Source: CADEED01 sp963839685 | Lineage (GTDB): Bacteria; Pseudomonadota; Gammaproteobacteria; Steroidobacterales; Steroidobacteraceae | Assembly: GCA_963839685.1 (NCBI GenBank) | Contig: CAWIVS010000012.1 | Location: 496,001-560,000, forward strand | Length of the DNA: 64,000 bases | Reading direction: 5' to 3' | Part shown: positions 40,869-50,321 of the stretch, in pieces | Numbering within the stretch: position 1 is the first letter of the stretch | Layout of the letters: each line of letters begins with the position of its first letter | Program-made: the position numbers and the translations under genes | Notes under the pieces: generated by a model | What the model was told of the DNA's origin: nothing | The model's database searches: none | The model's input: only the letters and a program-made list of their open reading frames with translations

Positions 40869-41347
40869 TTGCGTCTCCGTTCGATGGCTTCGGCCAGTTT
40901 GCCGAGCTCGCCTTCCCAGCCCTGCGTGGCCATCTGTGTGTAGAAGTCGTTGTGCATGGCGTCGAATTGCAGATCGACGCGCGTGATGTCCTGGCCCTCG
41001 GCCGTGAGCTCGATGCGTGTCTCCACTTCGTAGGGCTCGACGCCGGGAATGAAATCCGCGAGGTTCATCCAGGCCGCGATGCGCGTTGAGTTGACGAGTG
41101 TGTAGCGAGCCTTGAGCGTGGTCGACAGTGGCTGTCTGGCCTGCTTCATGAAAGCGACCTGTTCGGGCCCCACCGCCGTCATCACATACTCGAGCGCGCC
41201 ACCAACCCGGAGCTCGAGGCGGTTGACGATGACTTCGAAGCCCGGCGGGCCCCACCACGACTCGATACCTTCCTTGGTGGTCCACATCTCCCAGACCAGA
41301 TCGAGTGGCGCCTTGAAGCTGCGTTGCAGGGAAATTCTTTTCTTCAC
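40865..41347 (-). CDS. SRPBCC/AHSA1 domain protein
   Basis: This 160-residue protein starts at GTG 41347, which overlaps the ArsR stop as GTGA. It has the AHSA1-type SRPBCC fold (RSFKAPLDLVWEMWTTKEGI, ESWWGPPGFEV, GWEGELGKLAEAIERRRK). Such proteins bind hydrophobic ligands in a deep pocket. They are very often encoded next to an ArsR-type repressor, as here. The ligand is unknown. Confidence 0.88.
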   Translation of the reverse strand: MKKRISLQRSFKAPLDLVWEMWTTKEGIESWWGPPGFEVIVNRLELRVGGALEYVMTAVGPEQVAFMKQARQPLSTTLKARYTLVNSTRIAAWMNLADFIPGVEPYEVETRIELTAEGQDITRVDLQFDAMHNDFYTQMATQGWEGELGKLAEAIERRRK

Positions 41348-41703
41348 TTTGTGCTCCCGGATTTCCGCCTTTTGTCGTTGCGAGCGCGAACCGCCACCTT
41401 GCGCCGCTCGAGAGCGGCGTCGAGGCGATCGAGCCGTGCCTCCCAATGTGCGCGGAATTGCATGACCCACTGGTCGAGTTCCTGGAACGGTTCGTGCCGC
41501 AGCGAATAGAACCTCTTCTGCCCCTCGGGTCGCACGTTTACGAAACCGGCGCGCGCCAGGATGGCGAGGTGTCGTGATACACCGGATTGCTGGATTTGCA
41601 CCCGTTCCACCAGATCATTCACCGGCAGCTCCCCGGCACGCAGCTCCTCGACCAGTTTCAGCCGCATCGGGTCGGCCAGTGCCGCGAAGGTTGTTATATT
41701 CAT
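41344..41703 (-). CDS. ArsR-family transcriptional regulator
   Basis: This is a 119-residue winged-helix regulator. LADPMRLKLVEELRAGELPV and QSGVSRHLAILARAGFVNV form the helix-turn-helix, and RPEGQKRFYSLRHE is the wing. The metal-binding ELCVCD motif of true ArsR/SmtB is absent, so it belongs to the SRPBCC-linked subgroup. ATG 41703 gives the usual N-terminus; an ATG at 41721 is in frame but would put the operator inside the gene. It should repress its own operon. Confidence 0.88.
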   Translation of the reverse strand: MNITTFAALADPMRLKLVEELRAGELPVNDLVERVQIQQSGVSRHLAILARAGFVNVRPEGQKRFYSLRHEPFQELDQWVMQFRAHWEARLDRLDAALERRKVAVRARNDKRRKSGSTK

Positions 41704-41706
41704 ATA

Positions 41707-41720
41707 TGTGTATATACACA
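41707..41720. promoter_or_regulatory. palindromic operator at the ArsR gene start
   Basis: A perfect 14-base palindrome, TGTGTATATACACA, ends 4 bases before the ArsR start codon. It lies in an AT-rich island in otherwise GC-rich DNA. Position and symmetry fit an autoregulatory binding site that blocks the promoter or start region. Confidence 0.7.
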
Positions 41721-41861
41721 TTCGACAGACGTGGCGTCAAGCCCGATCCGCGCCATCTTCGCCCCGGCAACCTAAGGGTTTCTTTGCGACGGCTTCCCTG
41801 TCTGCCGGAATTCGGACTACGCTGCTGCGGTGCGCGAGGGTACGCCCAAGAACTGAGACTC

Positions 41862-44800
41862 ATGGGCCCCGCTGGCGGCTCTATGTCTTCGCGGTAGTGC
41901 TGACGGGCGTCACGTTGCTGCTGAGACTGGGCATGACGCCCTGGGATGGCGGCCAGCCGCTGCTCATCCTGTTCCTGTTTCCCATCGTCATCAGCGCTTA
42001 CCTCGGAGGACTCGGTCCCGGGATTGCTCGCGACCGGACTCACGGCCGTCGTCTACCGACTACTTCCTGCTTCCGCCAATCTACGCATTCGGTTTTGCGA
42101 TCGCCGGTGGAGTTCGCACACTGGTTGTTCATGCTGATCGTGGGCGTGCTGATCAGCGTGCTGTTCAACGAACTCGATCGGTTGCGCCGGGGACTCCCGG
42201 ACGAGGCCCTCGAAGGCCGGCACATCACCACCGAACGCAAGGTCAGTCTCGGTTTTGCGGCGGCCCTCACCTTGCTTGGAATCATCGGCATCGTGTCCTA
42301 TCTATCGGTGGTGCGGCTCAACGAGAATTCGAAGCTCGTGGCGCATTCCCAGCTGGTGATGGCGAGCATCGACGCCATCGTTGCGACCACCCTGGAAACC
42401 GAATCCGCGAATCGCGGTTACATAGTATACGGGTGAGGAGCTGTTTGCCGCCGACTACACGCGCGCAGTGGGTCGCGTCGAGGGTCTTTTTCTGCAGCTG
42501 CGGGATGCGGTGCGCGAGAACCCGCAACAGCTGGCCCGCGTCGAACCGCTGGCCGAAGCCGTGCGCACCCGGCTGGCGCATAGTTCCCGGATCCTCGACC
42601 TCAGGCGCACCGGCGGGCTCGAGGCCGTGCAACGTTATCTCGCGCAGAACCGGACCCGGCCCGGCGTGGCGCTGCAAACCCGCGTGCGCGATCTGGCGCG
42701 CGAGATGAAATCCGCCGAGATCCGCCTGCTCAACGAGCGGGAACACGACGCGGCCCAGAGCGCGCTCGTCACGCAGGCGGTCATCGTGTGCGGCAGCGCG
42801 CTGGCACTCACTCTCGTGGGCCTCGCAATTTTCGCGATCCGCCGCGATTACGCGGGACGCGCGCGCGCCGAGGCCGAACTCAGCCGCTTCTTCGATCTGT
42901 CACTCGACCTGTTCGTGATCGCGGGGATCGACGGCTATTTCAAACGCGTGAGCCGCGCCATCACCGGCATGCTGGGCTACAGCGTCGACGAGGCGTTGCG
43001 CATCCCCTTCATGGAGCTCATCCATCCCGACGACAAGGCCGCAACCGCCCGTGCCGTGTTGACTCAAGTGGTCGGCGGTGAACCCGTGGACCAGTTCGTC
43101 AACCGCTATCGCCACAAGAACGGCAGCTGGCGCACGTTCTCGTGGCGTTCCGTGCCGCGCGGCAAGCTCATGTACGCCTCCGCGCGCGACGTCACGGATT
43201 CGGTGCGCGCCGAACTCGAGCTGCGCGAGGCCAAGGAACAGCTCGAGATGCGCGTCGCGGAACGCACGCGCGACCTCGAGGTATCGCACGAGGCACTGTC
43301 GAGCAGCGAACGCCGCTTTCGCGCACTCATCGAGAACGGCATCGACGGCGTGGTACTCATCGATAGCACGGGCCATGTGCGCTACGTGAGTCCCGCGGTC
43401 ATGAATATCGAGGGGTACACTCCCGAGGAGCTGATCGGCCAGCGCGGCCGCGTGAATGCGCACCCCGACGATGTGCCGGTACTCACACGCGCGCTCGCAC
43501 AGCTGAAGGCCGAACCCGCCAAACCCGTACGCATGGTCTGGCGCCAGCGCCACAAGGACGGGCACTGGATGTGGCTGGAAGGCATCGCCACCAACCTGCT
43601 CGACGATCCCTCGGTGCGGGCCATCGTCACCAACTATCGCGACATCACCGAGCGACTGGCACACGAAACCCGGCTCGCGGAACAGCTGCAGCGGCTGGCG
43701 CTGCTGTCGCGCATCACGCGTGCAGTCGGCGAACGCCAGGACCTGCGCAGTATTTTCCAGGTGGTGGTCGCGCGGCTCGAGGAGGAGCTACCGGTGGATT
43801 TCTGCGGTATCTGCATGCACGACGCCGGCGAGCACAGCCTCACGGTGAATTGCATCGGCGCGCGCAGTGAGTCGACCGCCGAGCAGCTCGACATGACCCA
43901 AGGAACGAAGGTGCCGATCGACGAGAACGGCCTGGCGCGCTGCGTGCGCGGGCAGCTCGTCTACGAGCCGGACATTGCCGCGACTTCATTCCCGTTTCCG
44001 CAGCGCCTCGCCGGTGCGGGCCTCGGCGCCATGGTCATCGCGCCGCTGCTGGTGGAGAGCAAGGTGTTCGGCGTACTGATCTGTGCGCGCCGACCGGCGC
44101 GCAGTTTTTCGAGCGGCGAATGCGAGTTCCTGCGCCAGGCGAGCGAACACACCGCGCTCGCCGCGAACCAGGCGCAGCTCCACGAAGCGCTCCAGCAGGC
44201 CTACGACGACCTGCGCCAGACCCAACAACAATTCATGCAGCAGGAGCGGTTGCGGGCGCTCGGCCAGATGGCGAGCGGCATTGCACATGACATCAACAAT
44301 GCGATCTCGCCCGTGGCGCTGTACACCGAGGCGCTGCTCGAGCGCGAGTCGCTTTCCGAGCGCGCGCGCGGCTATCTCGAAATCATTCAGCGCGCCGTCG
44401 ACGACGTCGCCCAGACTGTGGCGCGCATGGGCGAGTTCTACCGGCAACGCGAACCGCAGCTCGCGCTGGTGCCGGTGGATCTCAACAAGCTGGTGCGCCA
44501 GGTGGTCGACCTCACGCGCGCGCGCTGGAGCGACATGGCGCTGCAGCGCGGTGTTGCCATCGAGATGCGACTCGAGCTCGCCGCCAGGCTCGCCCCCATT
44601 GCCGCGGCCGAAAGCCAGATCCGCGACGCGCTGGTGAACCTGGTATTCAACGCGGTCGATGCCATGCCGCAAGGCGGCGTCCTGACGTTGCGCACGCGTC
44701 TCGCCTCCGTCAACGACGATGCTTCGGCCAGGGACCCATCAGTAATCCTCGAGGTCAGTGACACCGGCGTGGGCATGGACGAGGAAACCAGGAAGCGCTG

Positions 44801-45396
44801 TCTCGAACCGTTCTTCACGACCAAGGGCACCCGTGGCACCGGCATGGGTCTCGCGATGGTCTATGGCGTCGCGCAGCGACACGCCGCGACGCTCGAACTG
44901 GAAAGTGAACCCGGCAAGGGTACGCTGGTGCGCCTGGCATTCAATGTCGCGCCGGACGAGCCAGCCGTCACCAGCGGCCGCCACAAGCCGCCCGTCGGCT
45001 CGATGAAAATCCTGCTCGTCGACGACGATCCATTGCTGCTCAAGTCATTGCGTGACGCCCTGGAGAGCGACGGCCACGATGTCACGGTCGCAAACGGCGG
45101 CCAGGCGGGAATCGATGCGTTCCTCGCCTCCCACGCGGCCGGCACACCGTATCCCGTCGTCATCACGGATCTCGGCATGCCGCATGTCGACGGCAGCAAG
45201 GTCGCCGCCACCATCAAGGCCACGCTGCCCGCCACCTTCGTCGTCATGCTCACGGGCTGGGGCCGCAGGTTGGTCGTCGAAAGCGAAATGCCTCCCGGCG
45301 TCGATGTGGTGTTGCCGAAACCGCCGAAGATCGCCGAGCTGCGCACCACCCTGGCCGCGCGGTTCGCGAAGGAAACCTCGCAGGCCGTCATCCTAG
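41862..45396 (+). CDS. hybrid sensor histidine kinase (CHASE3-PAS-PAS-GAF-HK-receiver), frameshifted ends
   Basis: This is a multi-domain kinase of about 1175 codons. The N-terminus has a membrane unit (YVFAVVLTGVTLLLRLGM, LLILFLFPIVISAYLGGLGP). Then come a CHASE3-like sensor (ALTLLGIIGIVSYLSVVRLN, TTLETESANRGYIVYG) and two PAS domains with PAC (WRQRHKDGHWMWLEG, YRDITERLAHE). A GAF domain is followed by the phosphoacceptor MASGIAHDINNAISPVAL and an ATPase domain (SDTGVGMDEETRKRCLEPFF). A receiver domain closes it (KILLVDDDPLLLKSL, ITDLGMPHVDG). Shifts occur near 41868, 42020 and 42434. The frame would otherwise run on antisense through the dehydratase. A TAG at 45394 in the next frame is the likely true stop and shares CTAG with the opposing gene. 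Confidence 0.85.
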
Positions 45397-47117
45397 TGGG
45401 AGTCGCGCGAGACGTGGGCGCCGCTCTTGCCTACCAGCACGTCCAGGTCGGCACCAAGATGTGCCTGTTGCACGTGATCCACGTACAGCTTGTACCAGCC
45501 GCGCACCGGTCGCGGCGCCGGCTGCCACGCGGCACGGCGCGTGGCGAGTTCGGCATCACTGACATCGAGGTGCAGCCTGCGGGCCGGCACATCGAGCTCG
45601 ATGAAGTCGCCGGTGCGCACCAGTGCCAGCGGCCCGCCCGCGGCGGCTTCCGGGGACACATGCAACACCACGGTGCCGTAGGCAGTGCCGCTCATGCGCG
45701 CGTCCGAGATGCGCAGGATGTCGGTGATGCCACGTCGCAGTAGTTTGGGCGGCAAGGGCATGTTGCCCACTTCGGCCATGCCCGGATAACCCATGGGACC
45801 GCAGCCCTTCAGCACCATGACGCAGTGTTCGTCGATGTCGAGGTCCTCGTCATCGATGCGCGCGTGCAGATCTTCGATGTTCTCGAACACCACGGCACGG
45901 CCGCGGTGGCGCAGCAGGTGTGGCGAGGCAGCCGACGGCTTGATGACCGCGCCATCCGGAGCGAGATTGCCGCGCAGTACCGCGATGCCCGCCGCCGGCT
46001 TGAAGGGCTCGGCAAAGGGACGGATCACGGCGCGATTCCAGCAGGGTGCCTCGGCAATGTTTTCGCCCAGCGTGCGTCCATTGGCCGTGCGCGCGTTCAG
46101 GTCGAGCAGCGCCGAGATTTCGCGCATGACGGCCGGCAGTCCACCCGCGTAGAAAAAATCTTCCATGAGATATTTGCCCGAGGGCTGCAGGTCGACCAGA
46201 CACGGCAGCTGCGAACCCAGCTGATCCCAATCCTCGAGCGACAGCGGCACTCCGACGCGGCCGGCGATCGCCAGCAGGTGAATGACCGCGTTGGTCGATC
46301 CGCCGATCGCGGCATTCACGCGAATGGCATTCTCGAACGCCGCGCGCGTGAGGATCTTCGAAAGCGCCATCTCCTCTTCCACCATCTCGACGATCCGCCG
46401 CCCGGTGAGCTGCGCCTGGCGATAACGGCGCGCGTCCACGGCGGGAATCGCCGCATTGCCGGGTAGCGAGACGCCGAGTGCTTCGACCATGCTGGCCATC
46501 GTCGAGGCGGTGCCCATGGTCATGCAGTGGCCCTTGGAGCGATGCATGCAGGATTCAGCCGCGGTGAATTCTTCCTGGCTCATGCGCCCGCCGCGCACGT
46601 CTTCCGACATCTGCCACACACCGGTACCCGAGCCTAACTGCTTGCCGCGAAAATGCCCGGAGAGCATCGGGCCACCGGAAATGCCGATGGTGGGCAGATC
46701 ACAGCTCGCCGCGCCCATCAGCAGCGCCGGCGTGGTCTTGTCGCAGCCCATGAGCAGCACCACGCCGTCGATCGGATTGCCGCGAATCGACTCTTCGACA
46801 TCCATGCTGGCGAGATTGCGGAATAACATGGCCGTGGGACGCAGTTGAGTCTCGCCCAGCGACATCACGGGAAATTCGAGCGGAAAACCGCCGGCTTCGT
46901 AGACGCCGCGCTTCACGTACTCCGCGAGTTCGCGGAAGTGCCCGTTGCAGGGCGTGAGTTCACTCCAGGTGTTGCAGATGCCGATGACCGGACGGCCATC
47001 GAACAGGTCGTCCGGATAGCCCTGGTTCTTGATCCAGCTGCGATGCAGGAATCCGTCTTTGCCGGCGCGACCAAACCATTCCTGGCTGCGACGTGTGCGC
47101 TTTTTGCGATCGTCCAT
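45393..47117 (-). CDS. IlvD/EDD-family dehydratase, probably L-arabonate dehydratase
   Basis: This intact 574-residue enzyme has the Fe-S dehydratase signatures: ICNTWSELTPCNGHFREL, LLMGCDKTTPALLMGAASCD and SKGHCMTMGTASTMASM (conserved Cys in each). The opening SQEWFGRAGKDGFLHRSW and the block MSLGETQLRPTAMLFRNLAS are those of L-arabonate/pentonate dehydratases rather than of IlvD. The reaction would be L-arabonate to 2-dehydro-3-deoxy-L-arabonate in the non-phosphorylated arabinose pathway. The neighbouring arabinofuranosidases support this. No arabinose dehydrogenase or later pathway enzymes are in the window. It is read toward the sensor kinase and shares the CTAG stop. Confidence 0.88.
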   Translation of the reverse strand: MDDRKKRTRRSQEWFGRAGKDGFLHRSWIKNQGYPDDLFDGRPVIGICNTWSELTPCNGHFRELAEYVKRGVYEAGGFPLEFPVMSLGETQLRPTAMLFRNLASMDVEESIRGNPIDGVVLLMGCDKTTPALLMGAASCDLPTIGISGGPMLSGHFRGKQLGSGTGVWQMSEDVRGGRMSQEEFTAAESCMHRSKGHCMTMGTASTMASMVEALGVSLPGNAAIPAVDARRYRQAQLTGRRIVEMVEEEMALSKILTRAAFENAIRVNAAIGGSTNAVIHLLAIAGRVGVPLSLEDWDQLGSQLPCLVDLQPSGKYLMEDFFYAGGLPAVMREISALLDLNARTANGRTLGENIAEAPCWNRAVIRPFAEPFKPAAGIAVLRGNLAPDGAVIKPSAASPHLLRHRGRAVVFENIEDLHARIDDEDLDIDEHCVMVLKGCGPMGYPGMAEVGNMPLPPKLLRRGITDILRISDARMSGTAYGTVVLHVSPEAAAGGPLALVRTGDFIELDVPARRLHLDVSDAELATRRAAWQPAPRPVRGWYKLYVDHVQQAHLGADLDVLVGKSGAHVSRDSH

Positions 47118-47207
47118 TCGCAGGCAGCGTACAAAACGCGGCGATATGCGAACAATGATTTTCTGCCAATGAAGGATACCGGGTTTGGCATGCCGGTCGC
47201 GCGCGGC

Positions 47208-48176
47208 TCACGATGCGTTTTTCAGCTCCTGGGGAAAACCATAACTACTCACCGCCGAAGTCTTGATCGCGCGCAGCAACACGTTCGCGGCCGGCGACAA
47301 CAACCAGTCGGTGCGCGTGATGATGCCAAACGCGTCCATCGTGCAGGACAGCGTCATCGGCAGGATTGCCACCATCCCGTAAGTCGCGTAGTAACGCGCC
47401 ACTTCGGTAGGCACCACCGAGATGAAATCCGTCTGCTGCAGCATCTTGGTGACGAACAGCAACGATGCGGTTTCGATGAGCTGTGTCGGCGGTGCGAGCC
47501 CCGCTTCGCGGAACATCAGGTCGAAGCGATGGCGCAGCACGCTGCCCGACGGCGGCACGATCCACGATTTCTTTTCCACGGCGGCCAGCGTCAGTCCCGC
47601 AACATTGAGCAGCGGATGCCCGGGGCGCACCACCGCGCAGACCGGCTCTTCGGCCAGGCGTTCGTAACGCAATCCAGTCTTGTCCTGACGCTCGAACAGG
47701 CGGCCGATCATGATATCGAGCTTGCCCTGCGCCAGCTGCTCGATGAGCACGTTGCTCGACTCGACGTTGAGCTCGACGCGTAATTTCGGGTTTTCGCGCG
47801 CAATGATCATGATGGCCTGCGGGATGAGGCTGAGCGCCGGGCCGGTGATGGCGCCGAGAGTCACGTGACCGGAGAGGCCGGTCTTCAACGCATCGACTTC
47901 CTGTCCCGCCTCCCGTAACGACGACAACGCGATACGCGCGTGCCGGATCATGGTCTCGCCATACCAGTTGGCGCGCATGCCGCGCGGCTGGCGTTCGAAC
48001 AGGCTCACGCCGAGCATGTCCTCGAGATCCTTGAGCAGCTTGGAAGCTGCCGGCTGTGACATGTTCAGGACTTCCGCCGCGCGATGAATATTGCCTTCAT
48101 CGCAAATCGCGGTGAGCAGCATGAGTTGCCGGGTCTTGAGGCGCGCACGTATGAACCAGGGTGTGGTCGCGGACAT
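47208..48176 (-). CDS. LysR-family regulator (GbpR-like)
   Basis: This is a 322-residue LysR regulator. The helix-turn-helix is EGNIHRAAEVLNMSQPAASK LLKDLE, followed by a standard effector domain (LRVELNVESSNVLIEQLAQG, PLLNVAGLTLAAVEKKSWIV). The start ATG at 48176 has GGGGGGA upstream; the TTG at 48200 is less likely. The sequence is closest in style to GbpR-type regulators of sugar-binding protein genes (from memory). It is divergent from the furanose-binding lipoprotein and lies upstream of the dehydratase, so it probably controls both. Confidence 0.88.
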   Translation of the reverse strand: MSATTPWFIRARLKTRQLMLLTAICDEGNIHRAAEVLNMSQPAASKLLKDLEDMLGVSLFERQPRGMRANWYGETMIRHARIALSSLREAGQEVDALKTGLSGHVTLGAITGPALSLIPQAIMIIARENPKLRVELNVESSNVLIEQLAQGKLDIMIGRLFERQDKTGLRYERLAEEPVCAVVRPGHPLLNVAGLTLAAVEKKSWIVPPSGSVLRHRFDLMFREAGLAPPTQLIETASLLFVTKMLQQTDFISVVPTEVARYYATYGMVAILPMTLSCTMDAFGIITRTDWLLSPAANVLLRAIKTSAVSSYGFPQELKNAS

Positions 48177-48313
48177 ATCTGGAATCCCCCCGACTTTCAA
48201 TTATGGATATTTGTCTGAGTATAGCTCCGTAACAATATCGGGCTTGTCGGCTATCGATACGAAACTCATGATGCCTCGACTCATGGGTTGGGCGGGGCGG
48301 TCCTGGAGGGGTC
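48177..48313. promoter_or_regulatory. divergent promoter region of the LysR gene and the arabinose operon
   Basis: The 137-base gap is AT-rich near the LysR side (CAATTATGGATATTTG). It holds a short direct repeat, ACTCATGATG / ACTCATGGGT, closer to the lipoprotein gene. The lipoprotein start has a strong GGAGGGG site. The LysR protein is expected to bind here, but no single T-N11-A box stands out. Confidence 0.5.
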
Positions 48314-49306
48314 ATGGCTGGACTGATTAGACAGAAATTGGCGCTGGGACTGATGGTGTTGCTCGCGGCCTGCTCCGGCGGCGACCAGCCCGGCGCCAAA
48401 GGCGATTCCAAACCCATCGTGCTCGGCTTCAGCCAGATCGGCGCCGAAAGTGAATGGCGCACGGCGAACACCACCTCGATTCAGACGGCCGCCAGGGAAG
48501 CCGGAATCACACTGCGCTTTTCAGACGCCCAGCAGAAGCAGGAAAACCAGATCAAGGCGCTGCGATCCTTCATCGCCCAGCGCGTCGACGTCATCGCCTT
48601 CTCGCCGGTGGTCGAGACCGGGTGGGAAACAGTATTGCGTGAAGCCAAGGCGGCAAAAATTCCCGTCATCCTCACCGACCGCGCGGTCGAGGTCAGCGAT
48701 GACACGCTCTATTTGTCGCTGATGGGTTCGGACTTCGTCGAGGAAGGACGCAAGGCGGGCCGCTGGCTGCTCGAGTATTTTTCGAATGGACCCGGCAAGG
48801 ACGTCAAGGGAGACGTCAAAATCGTGGAGCTGCAGGGCACGGTGGGCTCCGCACCGGCCAACGACCGCAAGCGAGGATTCGCGGAGATCATCAGCGCCGA
48901 TCCGCGCTACAAGATCATCCGCTCGCAGACCGGTGACTTCACGCGCGCCAAGGGCAAGGAAGTCATGGAGGCCTTCCTCAAGGCCGAAGGACGCAACATC
49001 ACGGTGCTGTTTGCGCACAACGATGACATGGCCATCGGCGCCATCCAGGCCATCGAAGAAGCCGGCTTCAAGCCGGGGACAGACATCATCATCATCTCCA
49101 TCGACGGCGTGAAGGGCGCATTCGAGGCCATGATCGCCGGCAAGCTCAATGTCACCGTGGAATGCAGCCCGCTGCTGGGCCCGCAACTGATGGCCGCCGT
49201 CAAGGATGTGGTGGCCGGCAAGGCGATTCCAAAGCGCATCGTCACCGAGGAATCTGTCTTTCCGAAAGAAGTGGCCGCCCAGGAACTGCCGAAGCGCAAG
49301 TACTGA
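48314..49306 (+). CDS. ytfQ: YtfQ-like furanose-binding lipoprotein
   Basis: This 330-residue periplasmic binding protein of the sugar-binding Peripla_BP_4 group is very like YtfQ. Diagnostic blocks are LGFSQIGAESEWRTANTTSI, RFSDAQQKQENQIKALRSFI and VDVIAFSPVVETGWETVL. YtfQ binds galactofuranose, and close relatives bind L-arabinofuranose. Unlike typical YtfQ it has a lipobox (MVLLAACSGG), so it is tethered to a membrane. No ABC permease or ATPase gene is near, which leaves its transporter unknown. It starts the arabinose operon. Confidence 0.88.
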   Translation: MAGLIRQKLALGLMVLLAACSGGDQPGAKGDSKPIVLGFSQIGAESEWRTANTTSIQTAAREAGITLRFSDAQQKQENQIKALRSFIAQRVDVIAFSPVVETGWETVLREAKAAKIPVILTDRAVEVSDDTLYLSLMGSDFVEEGRKAGRWLLEYFSNGPGKDVKGDVKIVELQGTVGSAPANDRKRGFAEIISADPRYKIIRSQTGDFTRAKGKEVMEAFLKAEGRNITVLFAHNDDMAIGAIQAIEEAGFKPGTDIIIISIDGVKGAFEAMIAGKLNVTVECSPLLGPQLMAAVKDVVAGKAIPKRIVTEESVFPKEVAAQELPKRKY

Positions 49307-49313
49307 GCTGTCC

Positions 49314-50321
49314 ATGATCGTGTTCGGCGCGCTCGAGGACGGTCGCAGCATCGAGGCGCTCACCGTGGGTGAGCCGCATGGCCTGCAGGCGGAGGTGCTG
49401 ACCTACGGCGCCATCCTGCGTCGTCTCACGTTCCCGGTGCGCGGTCAGCGACGCAATCTCATTCTCGGATTCGAACGGCTCGAGGACTACGTGGCAGACC
49501 GCGCCTATGTTGGCGCGCTGGTGGGGCGCTTCGGCAATCGCATCGCAAACGCGAGGTTTTCGCTCGACGGCAAGGAGCACGTGGTGACTGCCAACGAAGG
49601 CATCAATCACCTGCATGGCGGGGCGCTCGGCTTCGGCAAGAGGGTGTGGCGCGTGCTCGAGGGTTGCCACGACGCGTCGCGCGTCGTGCTGGCATTGACG
49701 TCCCCCGCCGGAGAAGAAGGTTATCCGGGAACTCTCGAGGCAACGGTGGCGCTCGCCGTGACGCCAGGTTCGCTGAGAATAACGTTCAGCGCACGCACCG
49801 ATGCGGCTACGCCGGTCAACCTGACTTATCACCCCTATTTCAATCTCGCGGCGGATCCACACTCACCGGCCACCGCCCAGTCGCTGCGTATCCCGGCAAG
49901 TCACTATCTACCGGTGCATGCCGGTCTCATCCCGACGGGTGAATTCGCGCGCGTCGAAGGGACGCCGTTCGATTTCCGCCAGGCGCGTCCGCTGGCACCA
50001 CCCGAGACCGGCGCGCATGAGCAACTGCAACTCGCCGGCGGTTACGATCACTGCTGGGTTCTCGATCCCGGAGCCGACTGCGCCTGCGAGCTCAGCTCAC
50101 CGCAGGCTGACCTCACGCTCACCATGAGTGGCAGCGGGCCCGGTCTGCAGTTCTACAACGGTCAGTTCCTGGCGCGCACGCATGCGCGGCTCGGCAGCGG
50201 TGTGATCCTCGAGCCACAAGGATTGCCCAACGCGCCAAATGAGCCCGGCTTCCCGGCCGCGATCCTGCGGCCGGGAGAACAGTATCGTGCCGATATCGAG
50301 TATCGGGTGGCGGCGGTATGA
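49314..50321 (+). CDS. galM: aldose 1-epimerase
   Basis: This 335-residue enzyme interconverts the alpha and beta anomers of sugars. Family motifs are YVGALVGRFGNRIANARFSL, the catalytic-type His in NLTYHPYFNLA, and the C-terminal Glu in SGVILEPQGLPNAPNEPGFP. No signal peptide is seen, so it is cytoplasmic. It follows the binding protein by 7 bases and overlaps the GH43 gene as ATGA. In this operon the likely substrate is L-arabinose released from arabinan. Confidence 0.92.
   Translation: MIVFGALEDGRSIEALTVGEPHGLQAEVLTYGAILRRLTFPVRGQRRNLILGFERLEDYVADRAYVGALVGRFGNRIANARFSLDGKEHVVTANEGINHLHGGALGFGKRVWRVLEGCHDASRVVLALTSPAGEEGYPGTLEATVALAVTPGSLRITFSARTDAATPVNLTYHPYFNLAADPHSPATAQSLRIPASHYLPVHAGLIPTGEFARVEGTPFDFRQARPLAPPETGAHEQLQLAGGYDHCWVLDPGADCACELSSPQADLTLTMSGSGPGLQFYNGQFLARTHARLGSGVILEPQGLPNAPNEPGFPAAILRPGEQYRADIEYRVAAV

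Noticed and set aside
45397..45743. C-terminal extension of the hybrid kinase frame past 45396
   Set aside because: The extension is exactly antisense to the well-conserved dehydratase C-terminus and has no receiver-domain or other family features.
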